Below are positions 9,919 through 19,968 of a stretch of DNA of 64,000 bases, piece by piece; the first letter of the stretch is position 1; each line of letters opens with the position of its first letter. Made by a program: the position numbers and the translations under genes. The notes under the pieces were generated by a model, which did not search any database, had not been told where the DNA came from, and worked only from the letters and a program-made list of their open reading frames with translations. Source of the DNA: Nitrososphaerota archaeon (GTDB taxonomy: Archaea > Thermoproteota > Nitrososphaeria > Nitrososphaerales > JACQRY01); NCBI GenBank assembly GCA_016184315.1, contig JACPCU010000008.1, positions 1 to 64,000 of the forward strand, written 5' to 3'.

Positions 9919-10083
9919 TTGCATCAACACGAATGGATAAGACCTACCGAATTCAGCCAGCACATAGAGTGTAAAAGCTGTGGAATGAAGCTCGCCTCTC
10001 CCACCGATTAGGTGGCATTTCACTGCTTTTTCTACTGCATGAAGATTTACCTGTCCAAGTATCCGTCTAGCGGAAGCTTCTAA
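9919..10083 (+). pseudogene. Small Cys-rich protein read through an in-frame TAG at 10009-10011
   Basis: LHQHEWIRPTEFSQHIECKSCGMKLASPTD*VAFHCFFYCMKIYLSKYPSSGSF; Cys/His pattern continues past the stop. Confidence 0.3.
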
Positions 10084-10225
10084 CCTCCATCTCCCCTAAT
10101 CTCACAGAGTCTGCCAAGTCCTATCAGCTCCATCCACAAGACCTGCTTCTACTATCTTCTATAACCATAGTGAAGTTCCAGAGCTTTTCTATGCATTTTA
10201 TGATCCTAAGCGAATGGTCCTGCTA

Positions 10226-10828
10226 TCAACGCGTGTTCCTATCCCCACTTGAGATAAGCTTACGCATAAGAACTGAATTACCAAGGGACGCCACAGACTT
10301 GAAGCCTTCTCTTTCAAACATCCCGACGGTGCCAAACCATAGAGACACTGAACCTCCCCGTGTAGAGGCTCTAGGATAAGCATCCACTATCCCACCACCC
10401 TTCTCCCTGATCGATTCTAACGCGGCTCGTAGAGCCACGGAGGCAACTCCTCTCCGCCTATACTTCGAGTCTACATAAAAGCAGGTTATCCTCCACAGTT
10501 TTTCAGCCTCTTCTTTCAAGCCTAGTTTGCGATAGTAGCGGCCTCTATCGATCCTCGGCAGCTCCTCCTTCGGGCCATACTGGCACCAGCCAACTGGCTT
10601 GTTGTCTGCGTAGACGATTATACCGTGGGATCGTCCTTGGGCGACAAGCTCCTTCTTTCTTTTCCTGTTATGGGAGGGCATCTCACTTCTGTTGACATTG
10701 TATTTCTTCATCTCTTGTTCGAAGCTGTGGGGACGATGATAATACATGCACCAGCAGCCTCCTTGCTTTGAGAGGAGCTTCTCGAAATCAGGCCATGTAT
10801 CTGGGCTCAATTCCCTTGTGGAGTCCAA
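10226..10828 (-). CDS. GNAT-family acetyltransferase
   Basis: GIIVYADNKPVGWCQYGPKEE...WRITCFYVDSKYRRRGVASVALRAALESIREKGGG. Confidence 0.8.
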   Translation of the reverse strand: MDSTRELSPDTWPDFEKLLSKQGGCWCMYYHRPHSFEQEMKKYNVNRSEMPSHNRKRKKELVAQGRSHGIIVYADNKPVGWCQYGPKEELPRIDRGRYYRKLGLKEEAEKLWRITCFYVDSKYRRRGVASVALRAALESIREKGGGIVDAYPRASTRGGSVSLWFGTVGMFEREGFKSVASLGNSVLMRKLISSGDRNTR

Positions 10829-10858
10829 GTCAGTGACAGGGATATGTTGTTTTTCTCT

Positions 10859-11437
10859 CTAAATATCTTTGTACCGAAAACAATCAGTCATATGGTCATT
10901 TACTATGCCTACGGCTTGCATGAAAGCATAGCATATAGTGGAGCCGACGAACTTGAATCCTCTTTTCTGTAGATCTTTGCTTATCTCATCTGATTTAACT
11001 GTTCTTGTCGGATAGTCTTCCAATGACTTCAACCTATGTCTTATCGGCTTTCCACCGACAAAACGCCAAATGTAAGCATCGAAGCTCCCGAACTCTTTCT
11101 GAACTTCAAGAAATCTCTGGGCATTGATGATCGCAGATTGAATCTTCAGACGGTTACGGACGATACTTGGATCGGAAAGTAGACGCTTAACGTCTTTTTC
11201 AGCGTAGCGGGCAATCTTAACGGGATCGAGGTTGTCAAACGCCTTTCTGTAACCCTCCCGTTTGTTCAAGATTATCTGCCAATTCAACCCCGCCTGCGCC
11301 CCTCCCAGTACAAGAAACTCAAACAATGTTCTGTCATCGTGCACCGGTACACCCCACTCCTTATCATGATATTCGATCATCAAGGGGTTGCTCCTTGGCC
11401 ATGCACACCTTTTCCTAGGCTCTATTCGATCAATCAT
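10859..11437 (-). CDS. tag: DNA-3-methyladenine glycosylase I
   Basis: RCAWPRSNPLMIEYHDKEWGVPVHDDRTLFEFLVLGGAQAGLNWQIILNKREGYRKAF ... FKFVGSTICYAFMQAVGIVNDHMTDCFRY. Confidence 0.93.
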   Translation of the reverse strand: MIDRIEPRKRCAWPRSNPLMIEYHDKEWGVPVHDDRTLFEFLVLGGAQAGLNWQIILNKREGYRKAFDNLDPVKIARYAEKDVKRLLSDPSIVRNRLKIQSAIINAQRFLEVQKEFGSFDAYIWRFVGGKPIRHRLKSLEDYPTRTVKSDEISKDLQKRGFKFVGSTICYAFMQAVGIVNDHMTDCFRYKDI

Positions 11438-11493
11438 AGGCGGTGCTTCTGTGTCTAGAAACCTTAATCTGTTTTTAGATCTAGCATAGAGGC

Positions 11494-11928
11494 ATGAAGC
11501 TTCCACCTTTAACTGAAGAAGAGTTAAATGAGTTTCTGAAGGGTAAGTGGACAGCCAAGCTGGCCACCGTGGGGAGAGACGGCACACCTCGAATAACCCC
11601 GTACTGGTACGAATACAGGGATGACCACATCCTCATCAACACTTATGAGCGATCCGAAACCGTCGGCAACCTTAAGCGGAACAGGAAAGCAGGTCTCCTC
11701 ATAGATTCTAAAGAAGAACCCTACAGAGCAGTCCACTTCTACGGAGTAGCAGATGTAGAAGACCGCCCAAGCACCGCAGGCGAGATCGCACAACTCTGGT
11801 CGCGCTATGAGGGAATCGAAGCGGCGACAAAGCTGGCTCAGACCGTTGCCGCGAAATCCAAAAGGGTCTTCATCCACTTTTACCCTGAGCGTAAAGTAAC
11901 ATTTGACTACGGCAAACGCTGGAAATAG
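11494..11928 (+). CDS. Pyridoxamine 5'-phosphate oxidase-like (PPOX/FDOR) protein
   Basis: KWTAKLATVGRDGTPRITPYWYEYRDDHILINTYERSETVGNLKRNRKAGLLID. Confidence 0.8.
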   Translation: MKLPPLTEEELNEFLKGKWTAKLATVGRDGTPRITPYWYEYRDDHILINTYERSETVGNLKRNRKAGLLIDSKEEPYRAVHFYGVADVEDRPSTAGEIAQLWSRYEGIEAATKLAQTVAAKSKRVFIHFYPERKVTFDYGKRWK

Positions 11929-11943
11929 AGTAGGATCTAAGAT

Positions 11944-13200
11944 CTAGCCAATGGTCTCATCAGTTATCATAAGCCTATCAGGCACATAGCCGTGTGGAAA
12001 GATCTTGGCAGCCGAAATGACGCAACCCTCCCCGATCGCCACATCATCACCTACGACGCTCAAACCAAGTATCCACGTAGGTCTCAAGCGAGAAGACTTC
12101 ACGAGGACATGCCTACCTATGATGCTATCCTGAACCTCAGCTCTATCCCCGATCACAGATCTGTCCAGAATAGTGGATCTCTCTATCGTAACATCTGATC
12201 CTATCACGGTAAAGTTGTCGATACAAGAATCCCTGATAGTGGTTCCATCCCCGATCCGGCAATGCCTACCTATCAGCACAGAACCCTCAAGCTTGACCCT
12301 ACCCTCCTTCACCTTCCTTACAATCTCCTCCCTCCTCCTAACAGAGTCAAGGCTCTCACCTTGAATCCACACCCTCTCCAACCCCGGAACCGGCTCACCG
12401 AAGTAGAAACTAGGACGCTCACTGTTCAAAACATCCAGCGCAGTCTGCAAATAGCTTCGAGGTGTGCCCATATCATGCCACTCGCCCTTCAAAGTGTACC
12501 CGTAGACCGCGTACCCCTCCTGCACAAGGAAAGGAATGAGATCTACGCCAAAGTCTAGTCGCCTATTCTCCTTCACCATCTTCTCGATTTTAGGATGAGA
12601 AAGAACATCCCGTATCTTAGGGGAAAACAAGTAGATTCCCGTGTTAGCCAGCTTGGAAGGTGCTTCCTCCTTCTTAGGCTTCTCTACGAACCGTCTAATC
12701 TGGTATTGATCGCTCAAGTCTGCTATGCCGTATCCTTCAACATCATCCACGTAGGTCAAAGCCACGGTCAGAACGCCGTTTCTCTCCTCGTGGAAATTGA
12801 TGAGATCCTGCAAGTCAAGTGTGAAGAGATTGTCCCCTTGAACCACCATCACCGGGCCATTCAGATTGTAGTAATCCATGTTGATCCTCATCGAGTCCGC
12901 GCTTCCCACATCATCCACGTGAGGCTGATACTTGATGTGAACACGAGGCGAAATACCGTATTCAGCTGAGAAACCTATGCCTTCTCTGAAATCGTCGAAG
13001 AGACTCTTGTAGTTAATGTAACCCTTCGCACCAAAGATGAAGTTCTTGACCCCCTGAAGAGCCAGCTGGGCCAAAGCGAACTCCACCACAGGTCTGTTAA
13101 AGATCCTGACAACCGCCTTGGAGACCTCTGCAGTAAGAGGCTTAAGACGCTTAGCCTCCCCGCCGACAGGGATAATTACGCTTAGATCATTAAGATCCAA
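11944..13200 (-). CDS. NDP-sugar nucleotidyltransferase with left-handed beta-helix C-terminus
   Basis: SVIIPVGGEAKRLKPLTAEVSKAVVRIFNRPVVEFALAQL; MVVQGDNLF; hexapeptide-like repeats at C-terminus. Confidence 0.88.
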   Translation of the reverse strand: MDLNDLSVIIPVGGEAKRLKPLTAEVSKAVVRIFNRPVVEFALAQLALQGVKNFIFGAKGYINYKSLFDDFREGIGFSAEYGISPRVHIKYQPHVDDVGSADSMRINMDYYNLNGPVMVVQGDNLFTLDLQDLINFHEERNGVLTVALTYVDDVEGYGIADLSDQYQIRRFVEKPKKEEAPSKLANTGIYLFSPKIRDVLSHPKIEKMVKENRRLDFGVDLIPFLVQEGYAVYGYTLKGEWHDMGTPRSYLQTALDVLNSERPSFYFGEPVPGLERVWIQGESLDSVRRREEIVRKVKEGRVKLEGSVLIGRHCRIGDGTTIRDSCIDNFTVIGSDVTIERSTILDRSVIGDRAEVQDSIIGRHVLVKSSRLRPTWILGLSVVGDDVAIGEGCVISAAKIFPHGYVPDRLMITDETIG

Positions 13201-13286
13201 ATCTCTTTAACAAACCTGTGTTGAGCAAAAAGAGAGCCACCTTTATTTTGTTTGTTGTGAACGTATCTTGGAGCAGGTAACGTAGC

Positions 13287-14828
13287 TTGACTGATGTTCT
13301 CATGATCTTCGAGGTGCACCAGCCCTTCAGGATCCGAGGAGACTTCTTCTGGGGGAGAAGAGCCTTCAGAAAACTCTCCGCAGGAGAACTCTTAGACCAC
13401 TACTTTGACAACGATGTTAACAGAGAGATCTTTCAGCGGGCCAGCAGAAAATGCTACTTGCCTTCCAACAAGATACTCTTAGACATTATAGACTCGCATA
13501 AACGTGGAAAGAAACAGGTCAAAGTATCCTTCAGCCTCTCAGGAGTCTTCCTAGAGCAATGCGAGAAGTATGGAAGAGACGTGTTGAACAGCTTCAAGCA
13601 GCTGGCCGAAACAGGAAACGTTGAATTCCTCGGCCAAACCTACTATCATTCTCTGAGCAGCCTGTATCCGAGAGGCGCAGAATTCACCCAACAAGTTGAA
13701 ACCCACCGAGAACTGGTCAAAGAACTCTTAGGATTCAGACCCCTAGTCTTCGAAAACACCGAGCTTCTCTACAACAATAATGTGGCCAGCCGCGTTGAAG
13801 AACTCGGCTTCGAAGCCATATGCACCGAAGGCACAGAAAAAATCCTAGGCACACGGTCTCCGAACTACCTGTACACTGCGAAAGGAAACTCCAAGCTGAA
13901 AGTGATTCTCCGCAACTACAAGTTGACCGATGACATCGGCTTCAGGTTCTCAGCCAAGTGGTGGAGCGAATTCCCCCTCACAGCAGACAAGTACGCTCAA
14001 TGGCTTGAGGCCACTCCCGGTCAATACATCTGCATCTTCCCCGACTACGAAACCTTCGGTGAGCACCACTGGCCTGAGACAGGTATCCATGAATTTCTGA
14101 AGCATCTCCCAGAAGAGATCTCTAATCGGGAGAACTTGGCTATGGCTACCCCTTCGGAAATCCTGTCCAAGCATTCGCCTACAGGCGAGATCGATGTTCC
14201 CGAAGGAACTGGAACAGTATCCTGGGCTGATATTGAGAGGACGACGAGCAGCTGGTTGGGCAACGCGTTGCAGTGGGCATACTACACAGGTGTCTTGAAC
14301 TTGGAGGATTTGGTGAAAGAATCCCGTAACGAAGGACTGTTAAAGCTGTGGCGGTGTTTCCAGATCAGCGATCATCTCTATTACATGTTTACTGGTTCTG
14401 GTGGACCTGGGCAGGTTCACTCGTACTTCAGTCCCTACAAGGATCCTATGGATGCTTTTGTGGCTGCGCAGACTGCTTTCTTCGACTTTGAGGAGAAGGT
14501 GAGGAAGCTTACCTTTGCCGCTAACGAAGGCTTCAGATTCTACAATGCGGAGGGAGAGGAAGGGTTCACCGGATTGACTGCTTACAGCCTCATGGGGCTA
14601 GCTGACAAACTTCTGAAGGCGCCTTCTGAAAGCATCAGTTTTCACATTACTCGTGGAGACTTTGTAGCCTGGGCTGAACATAGTCTCAGAGACCCTGCTT
14701 TGGCAGCTAAAATCAAGAGGATCAAGACAAAGAGGGTTGAGACCGAGAAGCTTAGGAAGAATCTTCACGGAGTTGTTAGCCGTCATCTTACGCTGAACAA
14801 GGAAAACCCCAGAATCAGGAGCAAGTAG
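13287..14828 (+). CDS. Glycoside hydrolase family 57
   Basis: MIFEVHQPFRIRGDFFWGRRAFRKLS... EFLGQTYYHSLSSL... FENTELLYNNNVA... IFPDYETFGEHHWPETGI. Confidence 0.9.
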   Translation: MTDVLMIFEVHQPFRIRGDFFWGRRAFRKLSAGELLDHYFDNDVNREIFQRASRKCYLPSNKILLDIIDSHKRGKKQVKVSFSLSGVFLEQCEKYGRDVLNSFKQLAETGNVEFLGQTYYHSLSSLYPRGAEFTQQVETHRELVKELLGFRPLVFENTELLYNNNVASRVEELGFEAICTEGTEKILGTRSPNYLYTAKGNSKLKVILRNYKLTDDIGFRFSAKWWSEFPLTADKYAQWLEATPGQYICIFPDYETFGEHHWPETGIHEFLKHLPEEISNRENLAMATPSEILSKHSPTGEIDVPEGTGTVSWADIERTTSSWLGNALQWAYYTGVLNLEDLVKESRNEGLLKLWRCFQISDHLYYMFTGSGGPGQVHSYFSPYKDPMDAFVAAQTAFFDFEEKVRKLTFAANEGFRFYNAEGEEGFTGLTAYSLMGLADKLLKAPSESISFHITRGDFVAWAEHSLRDPALAAKIKRIKTKRVETEKLRKNLHGVVSRHLTLNKENPRIRSK

Positions 14829-14830
14829 AT

Positions 14831-16093
14831 CTACTGCGACGCAGAACCCCTAGAAACCACGTTCTGATAGATCCCCAGGGTCTCTTCAGCAGCTCGGTTC
14901 CAAGTGAAGAACTGTGTAACCCGCTTTCTCCCTGCTAATCCCCAAGCTTTGGCTCGCTTAGGGTCGCTGAGAGCTTCCTGTATGCCCCACGCTATGTCTT
15001 TGGAGCTTGATCCATCCACATGGATCCCGCACTGCTCCTGTCCGTTCGGGACTATCTGTTCTCTGAAGCCCACTACCCCGCTGGCTCCTACCACAACAGG
15101 CTTACCCATAGACATGGCTTCCAAGGAAACTATTCCGAAGGGCTCATAGGTCGATGGGAAGACACAGAGATCAGAAGCCGCGTAATGCATGATTCTCTCA
15201 TCCTCTGACACGAATTGGAAGCGGACCTTGACAGCGTCAGATACGCCGAGCCTTGAAGCTGTTCTGACGACCTCTTCTTCAAGCTCACCTTGACCTAGAA
15301 TAACTAGCTTGCTCTTCGGATAGCTCTTTAACACCTGTGGCATGGCCTGAACCAAGTTCATAACACCCTTGATAGTGATGAGCCTGCCGACAAACAGGAT
15401 CATCGCCTCATCGGCTTTGACTCCGTATCTTGCACGCACCTTACTCTTAGCTTCGTCACCGTATCTATCGGGGCTGTAACGCTGCGGGTCCACCCCGTTC
15501 CAGACAACATCGACTTTTTCTTTGTCCCAACTGTGGTTCGCCAAGTCCTCCTTCATCGCGTTGCTCACGGTTATGACGCGATCAGCTCTTTGGGCAGCTG
15601 TTTCTTCCAGTCGGAGGACGGTGTCTGAGCATCTACCCGCTGTTCTTCCCCACTCAGTCGAGTGGACATGGAAGACGCATGGAATCTTGGAGTTGCCTTT
15701 GACCATAAGACCGCCTATGCTGCTAAGCCAGTCGTGGAAGCAGACTACGTCAAAGCTGTATCCCTCTTTGAGCATCAAGTCATTGAGGAGCTTGCTGGCG
15801 GAGAGAAGGTTGTAGAGAGCTATATCGCTGAAGAATCTGATACCAGCACCCCACTGCTTAACGCTCTCCGACACTATCAGGGGGAACACGCTGCTGCCAT
15901 CGGCGATGATTGGTCTATGCACTTCTACGCCTTCCATCACCTCCCTTGTCTTCAGACCCGAACCCCGGTTAAGTGTCAGGACAGTGACATCATGACCCAT
16001 CTTGACGAATGTCGGAGCAATGTTCTCCGCGTAGGTACCTAATCCACCCACAATGGTAGGTGGATACTCCCATACCAAGAATCCGATCTTCAT
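14831..16093 (-). CDS. GT4 glycosyltransferase (glycogen-synthase-like)
   Basis: VWEYPPTIVGGLGTYAENIAPTFVKMGHDVTVLT...ILFVGRLITIKGV...PSTYEPFGIVSLEAMSMGKPVVVGASGVVGFRE. Confidence 0.88.
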   Translation of the reverse strand: MKIGFLVWEYPPTIVGGLGTYAENIAPTFVKMGHDVTVLTLNRGSGLKTREVMEGVEVHRPIIADGSSVFPLIVSESVKQWGAGIRFFSDIALYNLLSASKLLNDLMLKEGYSFDVVCFHDWLSSIGGLMVKGNSKIPCVFHVHSTEWGRTAGRCSDTVLRLEETAAQRADRVITVSNAMKEDLANHSWDKEKVDVVWNGVDPQRYSPDRYGDEAKSKVRARYGVKADEAMILFVGRLITIKGVMNLVQAMPQVLKSYPKSKLVILGQGELEEEVVRTASRLGVSDAVKVRFQFVSEDERIMHYAASDLCVFPSTYEPFGIVSLEAMSMGKPVVVGASGVVGFREQIVPNGQEQCGIHVDGSSSKDIAWGIQEALSDPKRAKAWGLAGRKRVTQFFTWNRAAEETLGIYQNVVSRGSASQ

Positions 16094-16122
16094 GGCTCAC
16101 CGACTCGCCTGAAAACAGTTGC

Positions 16123-17361
16123 TCAAAAGCTTGTGCCTCCCGGTCGGACAAGATTCCGCTGCTTAGGCTTCCACTGACCGGCAACATATTCAGCTGTTAC
16201 GCGGCGATAGACTTCGAGGGTCGTAGACGCGATGTTGTCCCACCGATAAGCTGATGTGACTCTCTCGTAGGCAGCTTGCCTAAGACGGTCAGCGTAAGCA
16301 GGATCAACCAAGACTCTGGTGACGCCCCAAGCTATGGATTCAGCGGAAGGATAAACCACCACTCCGTGCTTGTCATGTTCGACTATCTCCCCCAATCCCC
16401 CGCTTCCAGTGGTAACAAGAGTACTCTTCGCTGCCATGGCTTCGAGAGCCACTATCCCAAACGGCTCGTATAGAGAAGGCACAACGCATACGTCTGCAGT
16501 GCGGAACAAGTGTTTGACAGTTGATGTGTCCAAAAAGCCGCTGATGAACGTCTTATGGGTAACTCCTAGCTCCTCGACCCTTGCGAGAAGCTGTTCCTTC
16601 AAATAGCCTTCACCCACAATCACAAACTTGGCATCAACTCGCTGAAGAATCCTTGGTATGGCGTCCACCAGCATTCCAACCCCCTTCTCATGAACAAGCC
16701 TACCCACGAACAACACCAGTTTCTCGCTGGGCAAGGCGAACTTGGCTCTGAAGGCTTCTCTGCCGTATTCTCCTTCGAAGACCTGCAGATTGACGCCGTT
16801 CGGTATCATATCTATTCTGTTAGACGGAACAGAGAGGGCGTTCGATACTTCTGAAGCCATGTAGTTGCTACAGCATATGACTCTCCAAGCTTCTCTTGTA
16901 AGCCACGCCTCTGTCGAGCTGATCATTCGCTGGTAATCGTTGTGGATCCCCCTTCTCCTACCATACTCTGTTGAATGCATCGTTGCTATCAGCGGTACGC
17001 GGAACATGTGTTTGAGCCCTATGGAGGCGTTTGCTACAAGCCAGTCGTGAGCGTGGAGAAGCCGAATCTCGTCTTTATGGGTCTTCATGATCTCGGCTGC
17101 CTTAATACTCAAGTTTACGTTCATCATAGATACCCATGTAGCGAAGTCCGGTGTAGGAAACTTGTAGGCGTCAACCCGATGCACCTTGATGCCTTCAACT
17201 TCCTCGTATTCAGGTGCTCCCGGATAGTCACATGTGACAACATGGACACGGGTGCCTTTTCGAACCAAGTTTCTGGACAGATTGTTGACGTGGGGTGCTA
17301 TTCCGCCTATGATACGGGGCGGGAACTCCCAGCTCAGCATCATGACTCCCGGTTCAGCCAA
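16123..17361 (-). CDS. GT4 glycosyltransferase
   Basis: LSWEFPPRIIGGIAPHVNNLSRNLVRKGTRVHVVT...LFVGRLVHEKGVGMLV...PSLYEPFGIVALEAMAAKSTLVTTGSGGLGEIV. Confidence 0.88.
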   Translation of the reverse strand: MAEPGVMMLSWEFPPRIIGGIAPHVNNLSRNLVRKGTRVHVVTCDYPGAPEYEEVEGIKVHRVDAYKFPTPDFATWVSMMNVNLSIKAAEIMKTHKDEIRLLHAHDWLVANASIGLKHMFRVPLIATMHSTEYGRRRGIHNDYQRMISSTEAWLTREAWRVICCSNYMASEVSNALSVPSNRIDMIPNGVNLQVFEGEYGREAFRAKFALPSEKLVLFVGRLVHEKGVGMLVDAIPRILQRVDAKFVIVGEGYLKEQLLARVEELGVTHKTFISGFLDTSTVKHLFRTADVCVVPSLYEPFGIVALEAMAAKSTLVTTGSGGLGEIVEHDKHGVVVYPSAESIAWGVTRVLVDPAYADRLRQAAYERVTSAYRWDNIASTTLEVYRRVTAEYVAGQWKPKQRNLVRPGGTSF

Positions 17362-17367
17362 AGCTCT

Positions 17368-18003
17368 TCAACCCCCGGATGGATGGAGCCGTAATGCCTC
17401 TTGGTAGGTTTGGAGAGTCTGCTTCAGCCAAGACTGAGGATTCTGCGCAACAACCCGGATCTTTGATGACGGGAGTTTGTGAACCCGCTCTACTTCACTC
17501 TTCATTGAAGGAGACTTTGCTATTAGAAGTTGACACTCATAGGTGCCTAGCCATTCAAGGCCGTTTATGCAGCTGCTCAAGGGAGAAGAAGAGTCGTTAG
17601 ATCGCTGTGCCTCCAAGCTGTGCAAAGTAATGACGAAGGGGAGACCAAAAGCCTTCTTCAGACCTACAGCAGCCACCACAAACTGCCACTCGTGAACGTC
17701 AACAAGATCAATTCGCCTAGACTCATCGTAAAGAACATTGGATAAGATTCGTTGAACCTCGGCAGTAAGGCTGAGGGCCCACGTCACCACAGACACATGG
17801 GGGCCCACGGGGTTGGGAACCCGATGAACCACAAGGCGATCCGAAACCTCTTCCCGCGCATACGGAGCCTCATGAAATGTTACTACAGTTACATCAACCT
17901 TCTTCCTAGCCAACTCTTCCGCAAGCCGCTCAGCGTAATACGCCATATCCCCGACGATTCTAGGTGGAAACTCCCAGGTAAGCAACGCTAGGCTTAGGGG
18001 CAC
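17368..18003 (-). CDS. Truncated GT4-like protein: N-terminal Rossmann half plus terminal helix only
   Basis: LTWEFPPRIVGDMAYYAERLAEELARKKVDVTVVTFHEAPY ... SSKIRVVAQNPQSWLKQTLQTYQEALRL; lacks the GRL...KG and EPFG..LEAM motifs of its neighbours. Confidence 0.65.
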   Translation of the reverse strand: MPLSLALLTWEFPPRIVGDMAYYAERLAEELARKKVDVTVVTFHEAPYAREEVSDRLVVHRVPNPVGPHVSVVTWALSLTAEVQRILSNVLYDESRRIDLVDVHEWQFVVAAVGLKKAFGLPFVITLHSLEAQRSNDSSSPLSSCINGLEWLGTYECQLLIAKSPSMKSEVERVHKLPSSKIRVVAQNPQSWLKQTLQTYQEALRLHPSGG

Positions 18004-18014
18004 AGTGACTCACT

Positions 18015-18269
18015 TTAAGTGAATACTGAGCATACCCTGATGATGCCCCGGCCCGTCAAGAAGTAGCGTTTCGAACCTTCCTGATCTGTGAAGGTTTCCA
18101 AGTAGCCTGATTCTTCGTGTCTACTAAGGATCTCAGTCAGCTGCTCCAAGGAGAGTTTGGTAATCTGGCTGAGGTCGTGAAGCGTTTTGCTCGCCTTTTC
18201 ATGTATCACACCCAAGTTATGCATCATTAGAAGTAGTCTGTCTGAGGGGGGAAGCTCTTGTTCGCTCAT
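18015..18269 (-). CDS. Small winged-helix protein
   Basis: HDLSQITKLSLEQLTEILSRHEESGYLETFTDQEGSKRYFLTGRGI. Confidence 0.6.
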   Translation of the reverse strand: MSEQELPPSDRLLLMMHNLGVIHEKASKTLHDLSQITKLSLEQLTEILSRHEESGYLETFTDQEGSKRYFLTGRGIIRVCSVFT

Positions 18270-18416
18270 CTACGGGACCTCCGTCTGCACCGATATTTAT
18301 GTGGCAAACACCTGTCTTTAAGTTGTCTCCCCCATCGGCTGATCCTGTGCAAGTATGAACATCGTGTCTCTGGCATCGATGAGAATTAGGATCAAACAAA
18401 ATATGACTACGTCAGA

Positions 18417-19148
18417 TCAATACACAGTCTTTCCTTCTATGTATGCAGCGGTCCTCCCATCCTTCGGGTTCCGGAACATTTGCTCGCATTCACCAGCCTC
18501 TACTAGTTCTCCTTCCCAGAGGAAACCTACCCTGTTAGCCAGTCTCTTTGCTTGGAGAAGATTATGGGTGGCCAATATCACAGTGACCTTTGACTCACGG
18601 TTGATCTGTTCCACTATCCTTTCCATGATTGAGACATTCCTCGGATCTAGATTCGCAGTAGGTTCGTCTAGAAGAAGCATCTTGGGCTCGGTTACAAGAG
18701 CCCTTGCCAGAGACACTCTTTGAGCCTCTCCTCCTGAAAGCGTGTTAGCCCTTCTCCGAGCTAATCCTGAGAGACCGACAAGACTTAGGACTTCCTGAAC
18801 CTTCTCTAAGACCTCGCCTGCTGGGTAGCCTCGTATCCTCAGCCCCATAGCCACATTGTCGAAGACCGTCAAGTCGAAGAGAGCAGGATATTGGAAGACC
18901 ATTCCCATCCGCCTTCTGAGCACCCTTCTATGTTTGTCACCGCCCTCGGTGTCCACGTTATCAAAAAATATGTGTCCATCATCGGGGTGAATTATAAGAT
19001 CAATCAGCCTCAACAGAGTGGTTTTTCCAGAGCCGCTGGGACCTATTAGAGAAAACACTTCACCTTCCTCAACACTAAAAGAAACTCTTCTCAGAGCTTC
19101 CTTCTCAGAAAACGATTTCGATACACCGTCGACCGTCAGTATAGTCAA
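18417..19148 (-). CDS. tupC: ABC transporter ATP-binding protein (tungstate type)
   Basis: SLIGPSGSGKTTLLRLIDL, LSGGEAQRVSLARALVTEPKMLLLDEPTANLD. Confidence 0.85.
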   Translation of the reverse strand: MTILTVDGVSKSFSEKEALRRVSFSVEEGEVFSLIGPSGSGKTTLLRLIDLIIHPDDGHIFFDNVDTEGGDKHRRVLRRRMGMVFQYPALFDLTVFDNVAMGLRIRGYPAGEVLEKVQEVLSLVGLSGLARRRANTLSGGEAQRVSLARALVTEPKMLLLDEPTANLDPRNVSIMERIVEQINRESKVTVILATHNLLQAKRLANRVGFLWEGELVEAGECEQMFRNPKDGRTAAYIEGKTVY

Positions 19149-19150
19149 AG

Positions 19151-19921
19151 CTACGCGTTGCCTCCTTGCCTTGATCGCGACGATCTACTAAATGAGGCAG
19201 CGAAGAGACCTGATCCGCTTCTTACCTGCAGATACGTGAGCAGTAAGTTGATTGAGAAGGCCAGTCCCAGAAGGACCAACCCCAAGGCTATGGCATCTAC
19301 GAATTCACCTTGGTTCGTTAGGAGGACGACTGCCGTTGTCAGCGCCCTAGTGTAGCCCAGCAGGTTTCCACCCACGATCATTATGGCCCCTACTTCGGAT
19401 ATTGCTGCCCCGAATCCTACGACCAGTGACGTTAGCAAGCCTAGTCTAGCCTCCACCAAAATTATCTTGGTCTCTTGAATAGGCTCTGCTCCAAGAGATA
19501 CGGCTGCTTCCCTTAACCTGAGATCAATGCTTGAAACAGATGTTAAGGTTACACCAGCCGTAAGAGGAGCCACCATGACTAGTTGGGCAAGTATCATAGC
19601 TTCAGGAGTATAGAGCAGATGAAGAAAGCCTAAGGGCCCATAGCTCGTCAGTACAATGTAGAAGACAAGTCCCACAAATACCGGAGGCAACCCCATCAGC
19701 GTGTTAATCAGGCTTATTACAAGACCTCTTCCTCGGAATGTTCTCAGCGCTATCACTGCGCCTATGGGGATGCCTATGCATGCACCTAGCAGTGTGGCAA
19801 TGCCTGAAACTCTGAGTGAGAGCAGAATTATCCTCATTATTTCAGGGTCGCCTGAAAGTATTAGTTGTAGGGCTCTAAACACGCCGTATAGGAGCTCTTC
19901 CCATCCCGGCAAATAATCCAC
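19151..19921 (-). CDS. tupB: ABC transporter permease (tungstate type)
   Basis: LRVSGIATLLGACIGIPIGAVIAL...AAVSLGAEPIQETKIILVEARLGLLTSLVVGFGAAISEVGAIMIVGGNLLGYTRALTTAVVL. Confidence 0.85.
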   Translation of the reverse strand: MDYLPGWEELLYGVFRALQLILSGDPEIMRIILLSLRVSGIATLLGACIGIPIGAVIALRTFRGRGLVISLINTLMGLPPVFVGLVFYIVLTSYGPLGFLHLLYTPEAMILAQLVMVAPLTAGVTLTSVSSIDLRLREAAVSLGAEPIQETKIILVEARLGLLTSLVVGFGAAISEVGAIMIVGGNLLGYTRALTTAVVLLTNQGEFVDAIALGLVLLGLAFSINLLLTYLQVRSGSGLFAASFSRSSRSRQGGNA

Positions 19922-19968
19922 CTGCCTACGCTATGTGGTCTGCACGCGGCACATTGAGTCGTGTCAAG

